A stretch of 64,000 nucleotides of DNA, taken from contig CAJNYU010002272.1 in assembly GCA_905331475.1 (NCBI GenBank), positions 186,001 through 250,000 of the forward strand, read 5' to 3'. Below are positions 12,364 through 25,581 of the stretch, piece after piece (position 1 is the first letter of the stretch; each line of letters begins with the position of its first letter). This stretch comes from Rotaria socialis. Taxonomy: Eukaryota; Rotifera; Eurotatoria; Philodinida; Philodinidae. Below the pieces are notes generated by a model that did not search any database, was not told where the DNA came from, and saw only the letters and a program-made list of their open reading frames with translations. The position numbers and the translations under genes are program-made.

Positions 12364-13212
12364 ATGGCAGCAGCAATAAGCACAGTAACAAAAACAGCAT
12401 CAGTTGTCAAAACTACAAAAGGTAGTGAAAAAAAATGGTCGGAAATCTTATCCATGAATCGTCGGCACGATTTACAACTACCAATGGATATAGCTAAGTA
12501 TGATCATGATTTAAAACGAACATTTAATATACATCAACGTCAAAAATATCATACTGAACGTACATGGGCTAATAAACATGAAACATGGTATCATGATGAT
12601 GTTTCATTTCGTGATCAGTTTCTTCAACAATTAAAGCCAATAACAAGACGTTTTAAGCATATTGATTCATTAACACCGACGGATAATTACGGCCAACAAC
12701 AAAAACAACAACAACAGGACGAACGAATATTAAATGATAGTGAAATGGAACTTTTATCATCAACAATAATGACAACATCAGATAGAAAAGAGAAATTTAT
12801 GAGAGAACTACCACCATTGAAACAAAATAAAAAACGTTCAACTATTCGACATTTTCAAAATTATTCTGGTGAAGATATTATTCAATCGAATGGAGTTTTA
12901 TCAAAATTACTTTGTCCAAAAATATTACATGAATATGAACCAAGACTTTATTCTCATGCCCATGCATCATTTTTAGACGTAGCTCAACGTTTCATTAACC
13001 GTAAACCTGAAACCATTGAAAAACGTGCTGATAATAAAAATAAACAAAAACAACAGAAACAATATTATAAATTTCTCATCGATAATGAACAAGAACGAAC
13101 AAGATTAGCCGCTGCGAAGTTTCAGCAGCGACTAGACGACGATAAAAATAAAGAAAATAATTATAATAATCTCGACGATGACAAGGATAGTTATTATACA
13201 AGACCTTTTTAA
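12364..13212 (+). CDS. Uncharacterised single-exon protein, charged, 282 aa
   Basis: One uninterrupted frame in the AT-rich codon style of neighbouring genes. I do not recognise a family. The N-terminus has a Ser/Thr/Lys-rich start, then a conserved-looking stretch rich in Trp, His, Tyr and Asp (WSEILSMNRRHDLQLPMD, then WANKHETWYHDDVSFRDQF). The middle has a Q-run, and the C-terminal third is charged and probably helical (RADNKNKQKQQKQYYKFLID), ending YYTRPF. No signal peptide or membrane segment is visible. The lack of introns contrasts with most neighbours. An AATAAA lies just after the stop, and the gene runs tail-to-tail with the kinesin gene. Confidence 0.65.
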   Translation: MAAAISTVTKTASVVKTTKGSEKKWSEILSMNRRHDLQLPMDIAKYDHDLKRTFNIHQRQKYHTERTWANKHETWYHDDVSFRDQFLQQLKPITRRFKHIDSLTPTDNYGQQQKQQQQDERILNDSEMELLSSTIMTTSDRKEKFMRELPPLKQNKKRSTIRHFQNYSGEDIIQSNGVLSKLLCPKILHEYEPRLYSHAHASFLDVAQRFINRKPETIEKRADNKNKQKQQKQYYKFLIDNEQERTRLAAAKFQQRLDDDKNKENNYNNLDDDKDSYYTRPF

Positions 13213-13493
13213 AAATGTTTTTTTAAATAAAAACAAAACAATAACAAGACACTTTCTTTTTTAAACTATTTATTTCTTATATCGTTTTTAAAAACTACGC
13301 ACAGCACAGCAGGACAAAAAACAACAAAATTTATACAAAATTATTCGAATAAATAAAATTGTCCAATAAAAACTAATCGCATTATTAAATAAAATAAACC
13401 AGAGAAAAAACTACATGTCTACCAAATTATCTTAAAACGGAAAGAGAGAAAAAAACCAAAAAGCAACACTGTTTGAAACAAGATATAAATAAA

Positions 13494-16400
13494 CTAATCA
13501 GTAACACGAATCAAATTGTCATCACTATTCGGAATGATAAAATCAAGATCCTTTTCACGCATATTTTTTAGACTGTTCAATAAAGCATCAAATGATGTAC
13601 CTGTTAGAAGAGAACTACCTTTACCACTATCTATTAAATGATCGTGACCATTGTTAAATCCATGTGCCAGATCGAGTGTATTTAATGGTGGAATAAAAAT
13701 TGATGAATGACATCGAGAATTAGCTGTACTCGAATCTTCAGGTGATGTGCCAGTATAACGATTTTGCAATCCTGAATCTCCTTCAGATGTTCGTTTCGTG
13801 TCATTTGTTGGATGGCGTGTACTCTCTATAGCATCACTGTAACTGACTGATATTGGATGAGTTCTATCGATTGATTGATCAAAAGTAAAAGCATTGCCAG
13901 GATTCGATAATAAGTTTGGTTCATCTATTAATAGCACAAAAGAAAAGCTTGAATTCAAAAAATGTTATAACTTCGGTTCTATTTTTAATCTCATCGATGA
14001 CCCAAAAGTAACATTGCCACATGCTTATCCCTTCGTCATTTCAATAGAGGAATGCTTCATTGAAAACTTTTTCTTTTACTCAAAAGAGTCAGGTGATTTA
14101 TGTCAAATTTTCTTTTCTAAATGTGCTTATCGCAGACAAATAATGATTCATATTTTACATGGCTAATCTGAATCCGACGAAATATGTACTTTCCTCTTAT
14201 AAAGAATGCTTCTTTTGTTTATTGTATGGTGAGTTCAACAAGTCTGCTGTCAAAAGAAAAACAAGTTTATCAGATTTTAAAGAGGAGAAAATGTTCAATC
14301 TTTACCGTGATCTAGGAAATTGTTGTGCAAAAAATATTTATACATGAAATAGTCCAATAGAAAGTCTGATAATGATCATCACTAGATCGAACCGAAACAA
14401 ACTGATATCATCAATTCAGCTCAACATATAATATGTTGACTCAAAATAAAAAATTCGAAATAGAGGTTGATTTGTTGATGAATTTATTATATGCATAATA
14501 AACTATGAAGAATCCTTAAGGGTATACTTTTTTTTAACCTGGATGTTATATATCTTTAGACAACACTATTAGGCAATCTTTATTTGGCTCATAAAACAAT
14601 GGAGAGTATCATATTAAATCAACTAGAAACAATGATTCATGCTGTTTCGAACTAAATACTTAGAATTTTCTTCGCTGGATTGAAAATAAACTTTATGACA
14701 ATAAATCTTTGACGGAAACTTAAAATAACATGAGAAAAATTTCTGAATTAAAAGATATTCTTCCTTGTCTTCCAGAAACTTGAATACCGTTAAAGAGAAT
14801 TACATATGATCTCAAACCAGGATATTTATAATACTCTTTCTAAATCTATTTACAGACATTGTTCTAACTTAGGATTGATTAGATGCATGCCATGTTAAAA
14901 TAATTGTTTAGACTAACTGAAATAGACCTTTATTTCGTCAATTAATTACTCCTCTGGATTAGATTGCACAAGCCTTCTTCCGATAACAGAAAAAGTTGTG
15001 ATTATATAATTAGGAAAAAGCATGAAACTATAATGCTAACTGATTATTTTGGTTCTCTACAAGATGAAGTTTATTTTTACATAAAAAATCTTCGAGATAG
15101 AATGAATTTTGATTATTTCCAATTGGCACTGTTTATTGTACATTGATCGATAGACCTGTATGAATCGAAATAAATAATATACTAATTTCGTCAATTTATT
15201 TGTCTAGATATTTAGAGTCAAATCGCCTATTTTGTATCAAAAGAAAAGTGCAATAATATTAAACAGTATACTGTTACATTTATCATGAGCAATTAGTCAC
15301 AAATTGAGTTGTGTGACTCATGCATTGCCATTTCATAAGAACAGAAAACGGATATCATGCTCATTATTATATTTAATAGCTTCCGTTAATATACTTTGAC
15401 AATTAGTGCAGACTAAAAATATTACGAGGTCAATGTAAACTTGAAATTTTCTATGGATAATAACTAAGCGTATGTCTTGTGTATTAAGAAAATACTTTTT
15501 TTTTAAAGAAATCTATCGATATAATCATGTTCAATATATCAAAATCTTACATGCATTACTTTTAGTTGGAAAATTTGAAGGTGTGGGTGTAGTTGATGAC
15601 ATAGTTGTATTTGAATTAACTTTTGTTTGATTAATATCATCTGAAAGAGATGAGTCATTTTCTCGGCGACGATCCAATACATACTCATATTGATTTAACG
15701 ATGTTGATAAAATATCACGTGAATATTTATCTTTATTTTGATCATAATAATTTAAATTGCTTTTTATTTGTCGATATTGATTATCATCATCGTCATCAAG
15801 ATCGCTAATAATTTCATTTGAATTATTTTTATATTTTGAGAGTTGGTATGATTGAAGAAATTCTTTTGTAAATGTTTTTGGTGATGATTGTAATATAGAG
15901 GAATCTTTTGTTTGATAACTTAAATCATCTTGTTCCAGAAGTCTTCTTTCCAGTAATGTACGTAATGTATTTAGTTGATCTGATACTCGTATGCCATAAT
16001 TTTGTGTTGATGAAACTGTAAAAGAATAAATAAAATGCAAAAATAAAAACTAAAATTTCAACTGAAGAGTGAAAAATAAAACTAAAAAAGTCGATAAATA
16101 TCATCATTATCATCATATGGTCGATATGATTTAATGGCAGGTATTAAATCAGTTCGTCTACGTCGAAAATCTATTGAATGACTATTTAATGGAATAATGT
16201 TGTTTCTATTTGGATATTTGTCGAAGAGAATGGTCATAGGTAATAATGACTTACTAAGTGATGTTGTTGATAAGTTTTCATCATAAAGCCGTTTCGGTTG
16301 ATCAATTGGTGCTTGCATTAAATTATTTGATGCTATTTGATCAGGAAATTGCTCAAGTAAGAATTGATCATCGGTTTGTTCTTGTTCGTTTTTCATTATA

Positions 16401-19400
16401 AGAATATTATTTATTGTTTGACAAGCTTCATTGCGTGTTGAATGTATTTGTCGATGATTACGATTATCGACATCCTCAGATGTATAATGAGTATTATATG
16501 GAACTACTCGATGATGACGTTTTGGAGGTGAATATCGATGTTTATCATTGTTCGTACTTGTTAAACTACTTGTTGGCGATGATGATGATCGTGTCGATGA
16601 AGGTTTTCTATGACGATTTCGACGATGAGGTTTATTTGGAGATGTTAATGATTTTTTCGATGAAGTTGATAATACATCAGATTTATAATGATGATGCGTA
16701 TTTTTAGGTGTTGTTATTGGTGATGTCCGTTGAGTGATTGTTGATAAATGATTTGCTTTAAAACCATCTATTTGAAAAATAAAATATGAGAATATGACGT
16801 GAGAAAAAAAATAGCCTTTCTGTTTAATAGATAATTACAACGTCGTTAGAGAAAGTTTTCATTTCATTTTTCAACTTTTTTAACCAGTAGATTAAAATTT
16901 ATGAGATAAATTTTGAAGATGCTACAATCAAGTTTTTCATGGACAATATTGACTTTATCTACTCGCGTATAGAACCTTTCGTTATTGACATTGTATTACT
17001 GAGTATTTTAAATGGAAATAAAAATTGAAATTCTTGTCAAAATAGTAATATAATAATCAATAACTATAGAATAATCATTTCGAAATGTACACTTCACAAA
17101 TCTGCTTTCCATAAAAATCAGAATATTAGCGAAATGGACACAGTGCTCCATACCAACATACCTGTTGTTAGCATATGTCTACGAGTTAACTAATTATTAA
17201 TAAATCTTTTTACAGACAAACGTTTATCTTTCCAATTCGTATAGTTCAAATCATATTTGGTTCTATCTTAGGTAAAATGTGTTGCTTGCTCAGTTTTGTC
17301 CAAACGTAATTTATGAGTAACAGGAAGACCAGTTTAGATATATCTGCTCAATTAGATATCGTAACAAGTTTAATAAACTCTTTATGTATTTACTTTTCGA
17401 CTATCCTCTATGAGATGAATGAATATTGATATTTACTTGAATATAATGGATCATCACGATTACTAAAGAATCCAGTTTGATCTCTGTGTGTTGCTTGTCG
17501 ATCAGAATAAAGTCCTTGTTCAGTATCTGTTGTTACTGTTGTTGTACCTGGATCCGATTGTTTATTCAAATTTAAGTTTTCAATAAGACCATTTTGTTTA
17601 TTAGACTTTTTATATGGATACGTAGCAGTTGCTAATTTCGTTATTTTTGTTCCAAGACTTTCTGTACCTGTAGCACTACTGTATTGATTATCATCTGACA
17701 TTTGAAGCGGAGCTACTGGAATGATACGTGCTGAATTTGGCGGTTCAATGAATGAATCAGAAAGATGTCGTGTGTTAATAGTTGAAGGTGCGGGGACGGT
17801 TGTCCATTCTTGCATAGGTTTAATTTCATTAGGTTGAACTGATGAAGGCTTTTTTATATCAGCTTGTGGTGGTGGAAAATAACTTGATGGGCTTTCATCT
17901 TGGTTTTGAGTTTTTTTTCTTGGTTGTTCATAACGAGTTAAATAGAAACTACTACTTTGATTCTGATTCTGATTCTGATTGTTATTATTTGTATTTAAAG
18001 TAAATTCACGTGTTGATGAAAGAGTAGATTTTATTCTTAGATTATCACCACTACCACTTATGGGTATGTCGTCATCTACTAGTTGCCAATCCATATTTGG
18101 TGATTTTGTTGATGTTCGTTTACGACTATCGAAATCTAAGAAATGAAAAGAAAATTCATTAAATAAATTTATAATAAATATCTCATGAATTGTAGTATAT
18201 ATTTTTCTTTTAAGTCAATATCTATATAAATTTATTTTCAATATGAGCATTTGTAGATGTTAAAGTCTAGTTTATTTTTCTCTCTTGTTATAGATTTCAT
18301 ATTGTGTATCGTAGATTTTTCAGAACGTCAGGTTTTTGAATTTTTTATATGAAAAAAAAAACATGGAGAACCTATCTTATCCAACAAATATTCAATATTG
18401 ATGAGACACTTCATCGTACACTAACAAGTAAAATTTTCGGCAATACGATTTTTCTTCGTTGTTAAAATAATTAACAATAAATATCGTGCGTATGGTGACA
18501 CAAAATAATTAACATCTTAGTATGAGAGATCTAATCAGCCAGGTAAACAATTACAATGGCCAAATTTACGTATTTCCGACTGGAAAATAGTAAAACCTTG
18601 CAAGCAAAATTCTATTCACCGAGTCCGATAATCGAATTTTCTAGTTCCGATCAGAACCGACCGTAAGCGAATAGAACTGACTACGGAATTCCTGCTTCAA
18701 AATTTCATCAACTTTCCGGCCTAAAGGAAGTAGATCAAAACATTGGAACCATTGATTTGGAAATCGATCGACAAAAAAGCTCTCTGCTGCTGATCGATTC
18801 AGACGTATCGTAGAAAAAAAATTTTTTTTTAGATATTCAGTCAAACCTATTTGATTAATGGCCATGTAAGTTTGATGATCAACAGATGAAATATGTCGAT
18901 GAAGAGGGGTTGATGCTGTTGCAGGTTCAAAATTCCTTTGTGATTCTTCTCTAATTAGTGGCTTTTCTGAATATTGTTGCTGTTGTTTTTGTTGTTCACG
19001 ATGAAAGTGATTTATTGGTAAATTAGTTATTGGTATTGATCGATGTCGATGTCTAATACTAATATCACGAATTCGTAATGCATATTGAAGAGTATTTAAT
19101 GAGCATTGACAACAATCCTCAGGTGGTGATACATTAGCCAATAAGCATGTACGAGTTTTTGAGCCAACAAGTGAATCACGTAATATATGTGTTAATTTAC
19201 TTTGTCGAAATGGTGCATGAGTACGCGTCATATCCATTGAACGAATGCATTCTTTTAATGCTAATAATGAAGAATTTATTTGTGCACCTTCACGTCGTGT
19301 TTGTCGTTGATTATTTTGAGCATCGGTTGCACGCTCACTACCAGCTAGATCAATAAATATAAGTTTAAAATCGTCTTCTTGATTGTAATTATTTTTTAAT

Positions 19401-22400
19401 ATTATTTGAAAAATTGCATGTGATCGAGATGAATTCGAGTTAAATGCACTCTTCCCATGATGCCGTCGTGTAAGACCATCATTAATAACAGAACGTAAAG
19501 TATCTAAATTTCTCAAAACAACTTCTGTTATACCAACAATATTAACTGAATGTTCACCATCTTCACGTACAAATAATCTAAAGAATAATTTTAATTTCGT
19601 TTTTTCCCTCAAAAATAGAAATCTAGCAACAACAAACCTTTTCCCAGTATTGCTTAAATCATAAAGTTGATTATTATAAATTTCAAAAAAAGAACAAACA
19701 AGTTTATTTTTTAAATTAATTTCTTGTAAAAGTAATTGTGTACAATAAACAAGTAGACCATCAATGTTTCTGCTGCCAAATATTGTATGAGTTTTCCCTA
19801 AAAATTGATGTAATCATAATTATTTTAAATAAATTAAACAAATAAACTAACCAGATCCTGTTTGACCAAAACAAATATATGTTAAATTATGACGATGATT
19901 GGTTGATAGAAATGGTAAAACTGTGCTTTCAAATACTTGTTTGTTTGATGCATCGGACCCGAAAACTTGATCGAATTGAAATTCACTCTATTGAAAATAT
20001 AAAATCAATTTCATTCGTGTGATATTCTTTTTTTTTCGTTAAGAAAATACTTTTTTAAGTAATGGAGTACAATCAAGATTTGCTTTATTTTCTGTAATAA
20101 TTATACGTCTATTATCTGGTACTGATATTGTATCTTGAAAATTAATTTCATTTGTTAATAATGGTCGTTTACGCGCATAAACATATATTTCAGCTGGTTT
20201 AGCATATGAAACGAAATCTTTTGTACTTTGTGACGATGAAGCAAATATTGTAGCATGATTCGAGTTTCTCTCATTTTGATAATGAACACGATGAGATGTA
20301 TTTCGTTGACGTTTATTGGTTGGTACACCATAATTATAAGACTTTACCTATTTAAACACAGAAATAACAGACTTTAAAGTAACCGATGTTTACATTTATC
20401 GACGTAAAAAACGAACAATCATCGTGAAATATTTATTAATTATTAATTTATAACTCTTTCGAATTCAATTGCCGGAAACATGAAAATATATTAACTATGA
20501 ATATATATATGATGTCTATTTTTTTTTAAACAAAGATGAATGAAAATAACACATGTATGTTGTAACTGAATAAGTATACCAACAGTGAATGATCTAAGGT
20601 TTCATATTAATAGAAGCAAATGACTTCGAAAAAAGAAGTCAAGGTAATACATTTGAGAAATATATATTTAATATTCTAATTATTTCTTAATCAATAGTTG
20701 GAAAATAAAAGTTAAATTTACCTCTCTAACTAAGACATGAATTTTTGTTACAGAGAACACCGTTTAGCTAAATCTTGTAGAGATCATCTGTCAGATATCT
20801 GCTGTTTATAGTAAAAAATTCTAGAGAAAGTTATCAATTTATTTCACAGATACTACAGTGTTGAGGATTAAGAAGCATGCTTTGTTTTTTTTCAAGAGTT
20901 TTTCCTTTAAATCTAATACTAAAAGTTTAGGATTCGAGTCAAACTATAGTTAATATCTATAGCTACAACTTGATAAATTCTATTTCGTTAAAACTTTTAA
21001 ACAGTATTGTATGATATTGTATTCAAAAGGTAACTCCTGAGTTATTGAACGGCGTATAAAACTCGAAAACTGCTGACCTACACTAAATTTATAATTGATG
21101 CGTAAAGAAATTTACGAAAGAGTCTAATCATTTATACTTTGAATCATTTTGTGAAATTTACAAAAAAAATATCTTATATCATCACGATTTGAAATAACGA
21201 TTGGAGTTCGTTATTCATTTAATATCATAAAAAATCAAATATTTCATGCGGAAACTATTGAATAATAGATATTTACAAACAGTTTGTGATATTTACCTAT
21301 TTTTTGCAGTTAGTGATCTTTTCTTTAAAGGATTTATATTGTATAGTATCAGCTGAGAAAAATAATAGTATCAGGGAATGAATATCGATGCTTGGGAACT
21401 TCGTTTAATCTTCAAACTTTTTTCACGTTTTAAGAATTAATTTTTGCCGCAAGCCATTTTCAGTGCAATTCTTGAATCTGGCTCTCTCTCTCTCTCTCTC
21501 TCTCATGATTTACAGTCAAACATACTGCAGGGGTCAATTGAATTTCTACCCATTGTTTTTATTCTTATAATATTTTTTTTCTAATAATCTTCTAAATATG
21601 GCGCGAGAGCCCGTAGCGTCTTGCATCTTTTGGCATACTAACGTTAAATGTCAAGTGCAATTTTAAGTTTAATTCATAAATTAGAAAGAAAATCGGCATG
21701 TTGTTATTTTTTTATCAACACTACTCTTCGATATTTAAATTATAAGAAAGGAAATCTTAGTCAACATGTTAGTTTGAATATTTTTATATAAAAAAATACC
21801 ACTGTGTATATACATAAGCTGGAAGCCACCAAATCTAATATCATTTAAATTGAATTGTGCATTGTGGCAAAAACACATTTTCGCTTTTTTTCTAATACGA
21901 TCTCTACCCGAACCACTCTATTTGATATCCAACATTAGTGCAAAAAAAGATACAATACATTTCGAGCTCTCTCGTTATTTACAGTAGATTATTAGATGAA
22001 ACATTTTTAGCAATAAAACTAGAAAAGATATCAATAGATCTGTGACGAGACTCAAATGGCTATTGCAGAATATTACAACAAAAGCCTTTTTATTAGAATT
22101 TAATTTTGAATATTATTTTTTTGTAGTTCAAAAACTTTGGTAATACAGTTCGTGCAAGAGTAATTCATTTTCAAAGTGTGAGCGGTAAATAAAACGTAGA
22201 ATTTGATATATATCTTTCTACATGGTAATAATTCAAACGAGGAACAAGCTGTTATAGCCCTAGTGAAAATTTTGTATAAAAAATATTTATAGATCAATTG
22301 GCTGAACAACTAAGTTAAATAAGTTTATGAACGAGAGATGCAATCATTCGAAAATAGAGGAATCATCAATAGTTTAATTATGGTAATGTCTTTCTTGGAT

Positions 22401-23563
22401 AGTTACATATTCAACTCATGAAGCATAATCCGACTATGATCGTTAGAGTCAGCAAAGTAATGAAGTAATTATATTTTTAAACTAATCGTATGAAATCTGT
22501 TTCTTTTAGATTTTTTTAACATCGATCTGATCATTTTTCGAAAGAAATGAACTATGTTTACGAATGCTTTTATACTTCCCTTAGCCTTGAAGCAGTCTAC
22601 TTTTGACCAAAAGATGAATTCAGTGACGTGAAAATAGTCGTGAGCGAACCCTGTTACGATGCAAAGGAATTAAGTTGCTGACATACATTCTATAAAAAGA
22701 AAATTCCCATACTATAAGTTATAATTGTCACGTAAACCTCCGATTGAGCTGCTATTTTCAACTGAAATACATCAACTATTTTCTGGATTTTTTATAAACA
22801 CTCTACTCATATGTTATTCTTATAGACTTAAATTACGTTTTTCAAGGTCTTTGGCTAACATCATCTCTTTTAAAGACTACTATTATTTAATTAGCTTCAT
22901 TGCACGAACTATTCTAGATTTAGAATGCAAAACAAAAACGTCGAGAATACATCACAAAAAGTATTTTTCGCGTAAAGATTTTACTTAAAACTCAATGAAA
23001 GTTTTATTTCTTACTTTAACATGTTGCACCGGTGCTCGATGAAGAAATGATTTTGGTCCCGAAAAATGTTGATCATCATTTTTTGGTTGCTCAATAAGAA
23101 TCGATGATGGTTTTTGTATATGAAATCCACCAGGATGACTTCCATTTGTTAACGATGCTAACGACGAACGTTGTTTTATTTTCATCGAACTCGAAGATCT
23201 TTTTGGTTGCAAATTTTCATTTGATTCTTTTGCTGAATAGCAATGATTGATTTTATTGGATTGAGAAATTCGATGTTGAATCGATTCCGTACTTTTTGAT
23301 CGAGCCGAAATAGATTTTGTTGTCGATTGCTTATGGGATTTTGAATAATGTGGACATATTTTACCTTCACGTGTTGCTTCTTTAAGTACATCAAGTAAAG
23401 CATGGAAGCGTAGTAGTTCTTGTTTCGTTAAATTTAATCGTTTAAAATGTTCATTATGAAAATGTGCTAATGCACCAGCTGAATCATAACCAAGTGAACG
23501 AAATAATTCAACATAATTTTGAAGATCAACGGCTTTAAGAGCCTTGAGAAGACATTTTGTCAT
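13494..23563 (-). CDS. KIF24: Kinesin-13 with N-terminal SAM domain (KIF24-like)
   Basis: Exons resolved: 23015-23563, 20051-20347, 19852-19987, 19638-19797, 19577-about 18650, 17437-18135, 16767-about 16085, 15551-16015 and 13494-13924, about 1,440 residues. Residues 1-65 form a SAM domain (LQNYVELFRSLGYDSAGALA). The motor spans about 235-555: YVYARKRPL, the P-loop FGQTGSGKT across an exon junction, switch I NSNSSRSHAIF, switch II DLAGSER and HAPFRQSKLT. SAM followed by a motor with the KRPL signature is the KIF24 layout; kinesin-13s depolymerise microtubule ends, and KIF24 acts at centrioles to restrain ciliogenesis. The tail is low-complexity (Ser, Asn, Gln, Arg). Two junctions are unresolved: the motor exon reaches a stop at 18641 and needs a phase-1 donor near there, and the donor near 16085 does not match the next exon in phase. 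Where MCAK has KVD in loop 2, this protein reads NLD. Confidence 0.85.
21482..21504. repeat. (CT)n microsatellite in a kinesin intron
   Basis: A perfect CT dinucleotide run inside the 2.7-kb intron between the SAM exon and the first motor exon. The rest of this intron holds nothing I can support. Confidence 0.85.
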
Positions 23564-25581
23564 TATTGAAAGAGTTAAATTGATAAAATAGATGTAAATG
23601 AAGTAGATTTTTTTTATTGATTCATTAAAATAAAATAAAAAAATATTTGATTAGAACGTAATACAATTGATAATTAATGAAGAAATAAAAACGAATGTAT
23701 AAGTGTATCGTTTTTGACTTTTTTTCTCAAATCGATTCACTAATTTAAGAGGTTTAGTACCATTAATAATGTCAATTGAGCAGGTGTAGCTAAGTGATAC
23801 AACAATAGAAGCATTTCAATTGTGTGCACAAAGAAAAAATCTTTTTTGCCATCATTTATATTTTATTTCATTGAATTGAGGAAAAATAAATAAAATTTAT
23901 ATGAAAATTCTTTTCGAAAAACAACTAACGCCATCTAGATTAAAACGACTAATCTTTATGTGTAACAGGTATGCCTGCCTACGTATGCATAACATTCAAG
24001 ATTGTGTATCATAAAACAATTTGTAATTTGATAGAAGTCAAAAGAATATGTATTATATTATCAAGGGTTTCTTTTTATGAGGCTAATCAATATTTATTCA
24101 TCGTCTTCGTCACTTTGCAAAGAAATATATATATATATATATATGCACATGTATGAGAAATTGCATAACAAATAAAAATGAAGTTTTATTTCTCTGCCCT
24201 TTAGCTAAATTCATTCGAAAGAAAATGATTAGAAAATTGAATAATCGACATTGTTCTTCTTAGGCTAGTCAAATCATGGGATTTTCTTTTGCTTTTTATT
24301 TAATTAAATGTTACGAATACAGGTTGTACTCTTGGTTCCATCATGTTATTTTATCAACTATGGAAAGTAATTTTGAATGGCATGTGACTCAAGTAAACGT
24401 ATTTTGTGCAACTACTCTGGTGGTCAATAAGTATCACAAGCACTATCAGCGACACAGAGTACATCCGTGCATATCAATCATAAGGGTACCCTTTGAATCA
24501 TTTGAGTAGTAATTAAATATTGAGTATCAATAATACTCTGTACTTGCTACTGATAATATCAATGAGTAGAGTACTCACATTAGTATATTTATCAAGATCA
24601 GACAAAATGTTTTTGTTGACTGACGTTTTTTAAATCTTTTTTTTTTTTAGTTATAGTTAAAGAAGATGAAAATCAAAAAATATGCGTGTGTTGAGGCAAT
24701 AGTTGCAACATTTCGATCGTTCTATCCGAATGCAAGAAAACAACAAAATACCAAAAACATTAGACACTTCCACGAGTGGCGCTGATATATCAAAATAAAA
24801 TGTCAACGTTATCAGATGTAGTGTAACGAAGATATCAGGCTAAGTAGGAATGGAGCCAATTCTAACCTTTACAACATAAATATTTACTAGAAAGAAAGAA
24901 AGAAAGAAACATTTGTACGCTTGGAGTCTATGAAGAATTCTGCAATACTGGTCGAGATCTATGTCCCATGAAGCAGTCGCGCGTTTCTAATGCATCGGTT
25001 TGTAACAGTACCCAATAAATGTTTTTGTTTTTGTTAAATTCAGACTCGACAGTATATAATTGAAAAGTCAAATAGCTGCTCGTATAGATCATACTGAATG
25101 ATTTTGATCTGTATCGTGATATTTTGAAATTCTTTTTAAAATTTTCAACAAATTAAAATTTGAGCTGAACACGTTAGTTCAAATTTTGACTTAACGTATT
25201 TCTTTATGAATCACTTTATTTAGGTAAAGTAGAAAGAAAACAAATTTCATTGACATGAATTTTGTAAACTACACTTGGTACAAATCACATTCACCATATG
25301 TGCAAACAAAACACAGAAAAAGAGTTTAATTCATTAATCATCGGGAGATAAATCATTGAGATTAAACAATTGAGTCACATTATAATACATGAAAATTATT
25401 TCTAAAAACCAAAGAATTAATCACGAAAAAAAAATGTAAAAATCACGCGTCAAAACTATAGACAAAGTGATTTCTTTCTTTGTTTATGTATGTGCGGACA
25501 AATACCGAATAATACAAAAAAATATTCTTCTACATTGAAATTCTTATTTTTAGTCGTATTCCAATAAACGAGAAAAACCTC
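23564..25581. other. Intergenic region upstream of kinesin, downstream of Kv channel
   Basis: Two kilobases without a supported gene. It carries a TA run at 24125-24144 and GAAA units near 24888-24908. It should contain the kinesin promoter and the Kv channel 3' UTR, but I cannot place either precisely. Confidence 0.5.

Noticed and set aside
13894-14347. Two plus-strand open frames near the last kinesin exon
   Set aside because: They lie across the final kinesin exon's acceptor and intron and show no domain; taken as chance frames.
20872-20893. AGAAGCATGCTTTGTTTTT shared with 59787-59805
   Set aside because: A 19-bp match in AT-rich DNA around a palindromic AAGCATGCTT core; no flanking similarity, so probably chance.
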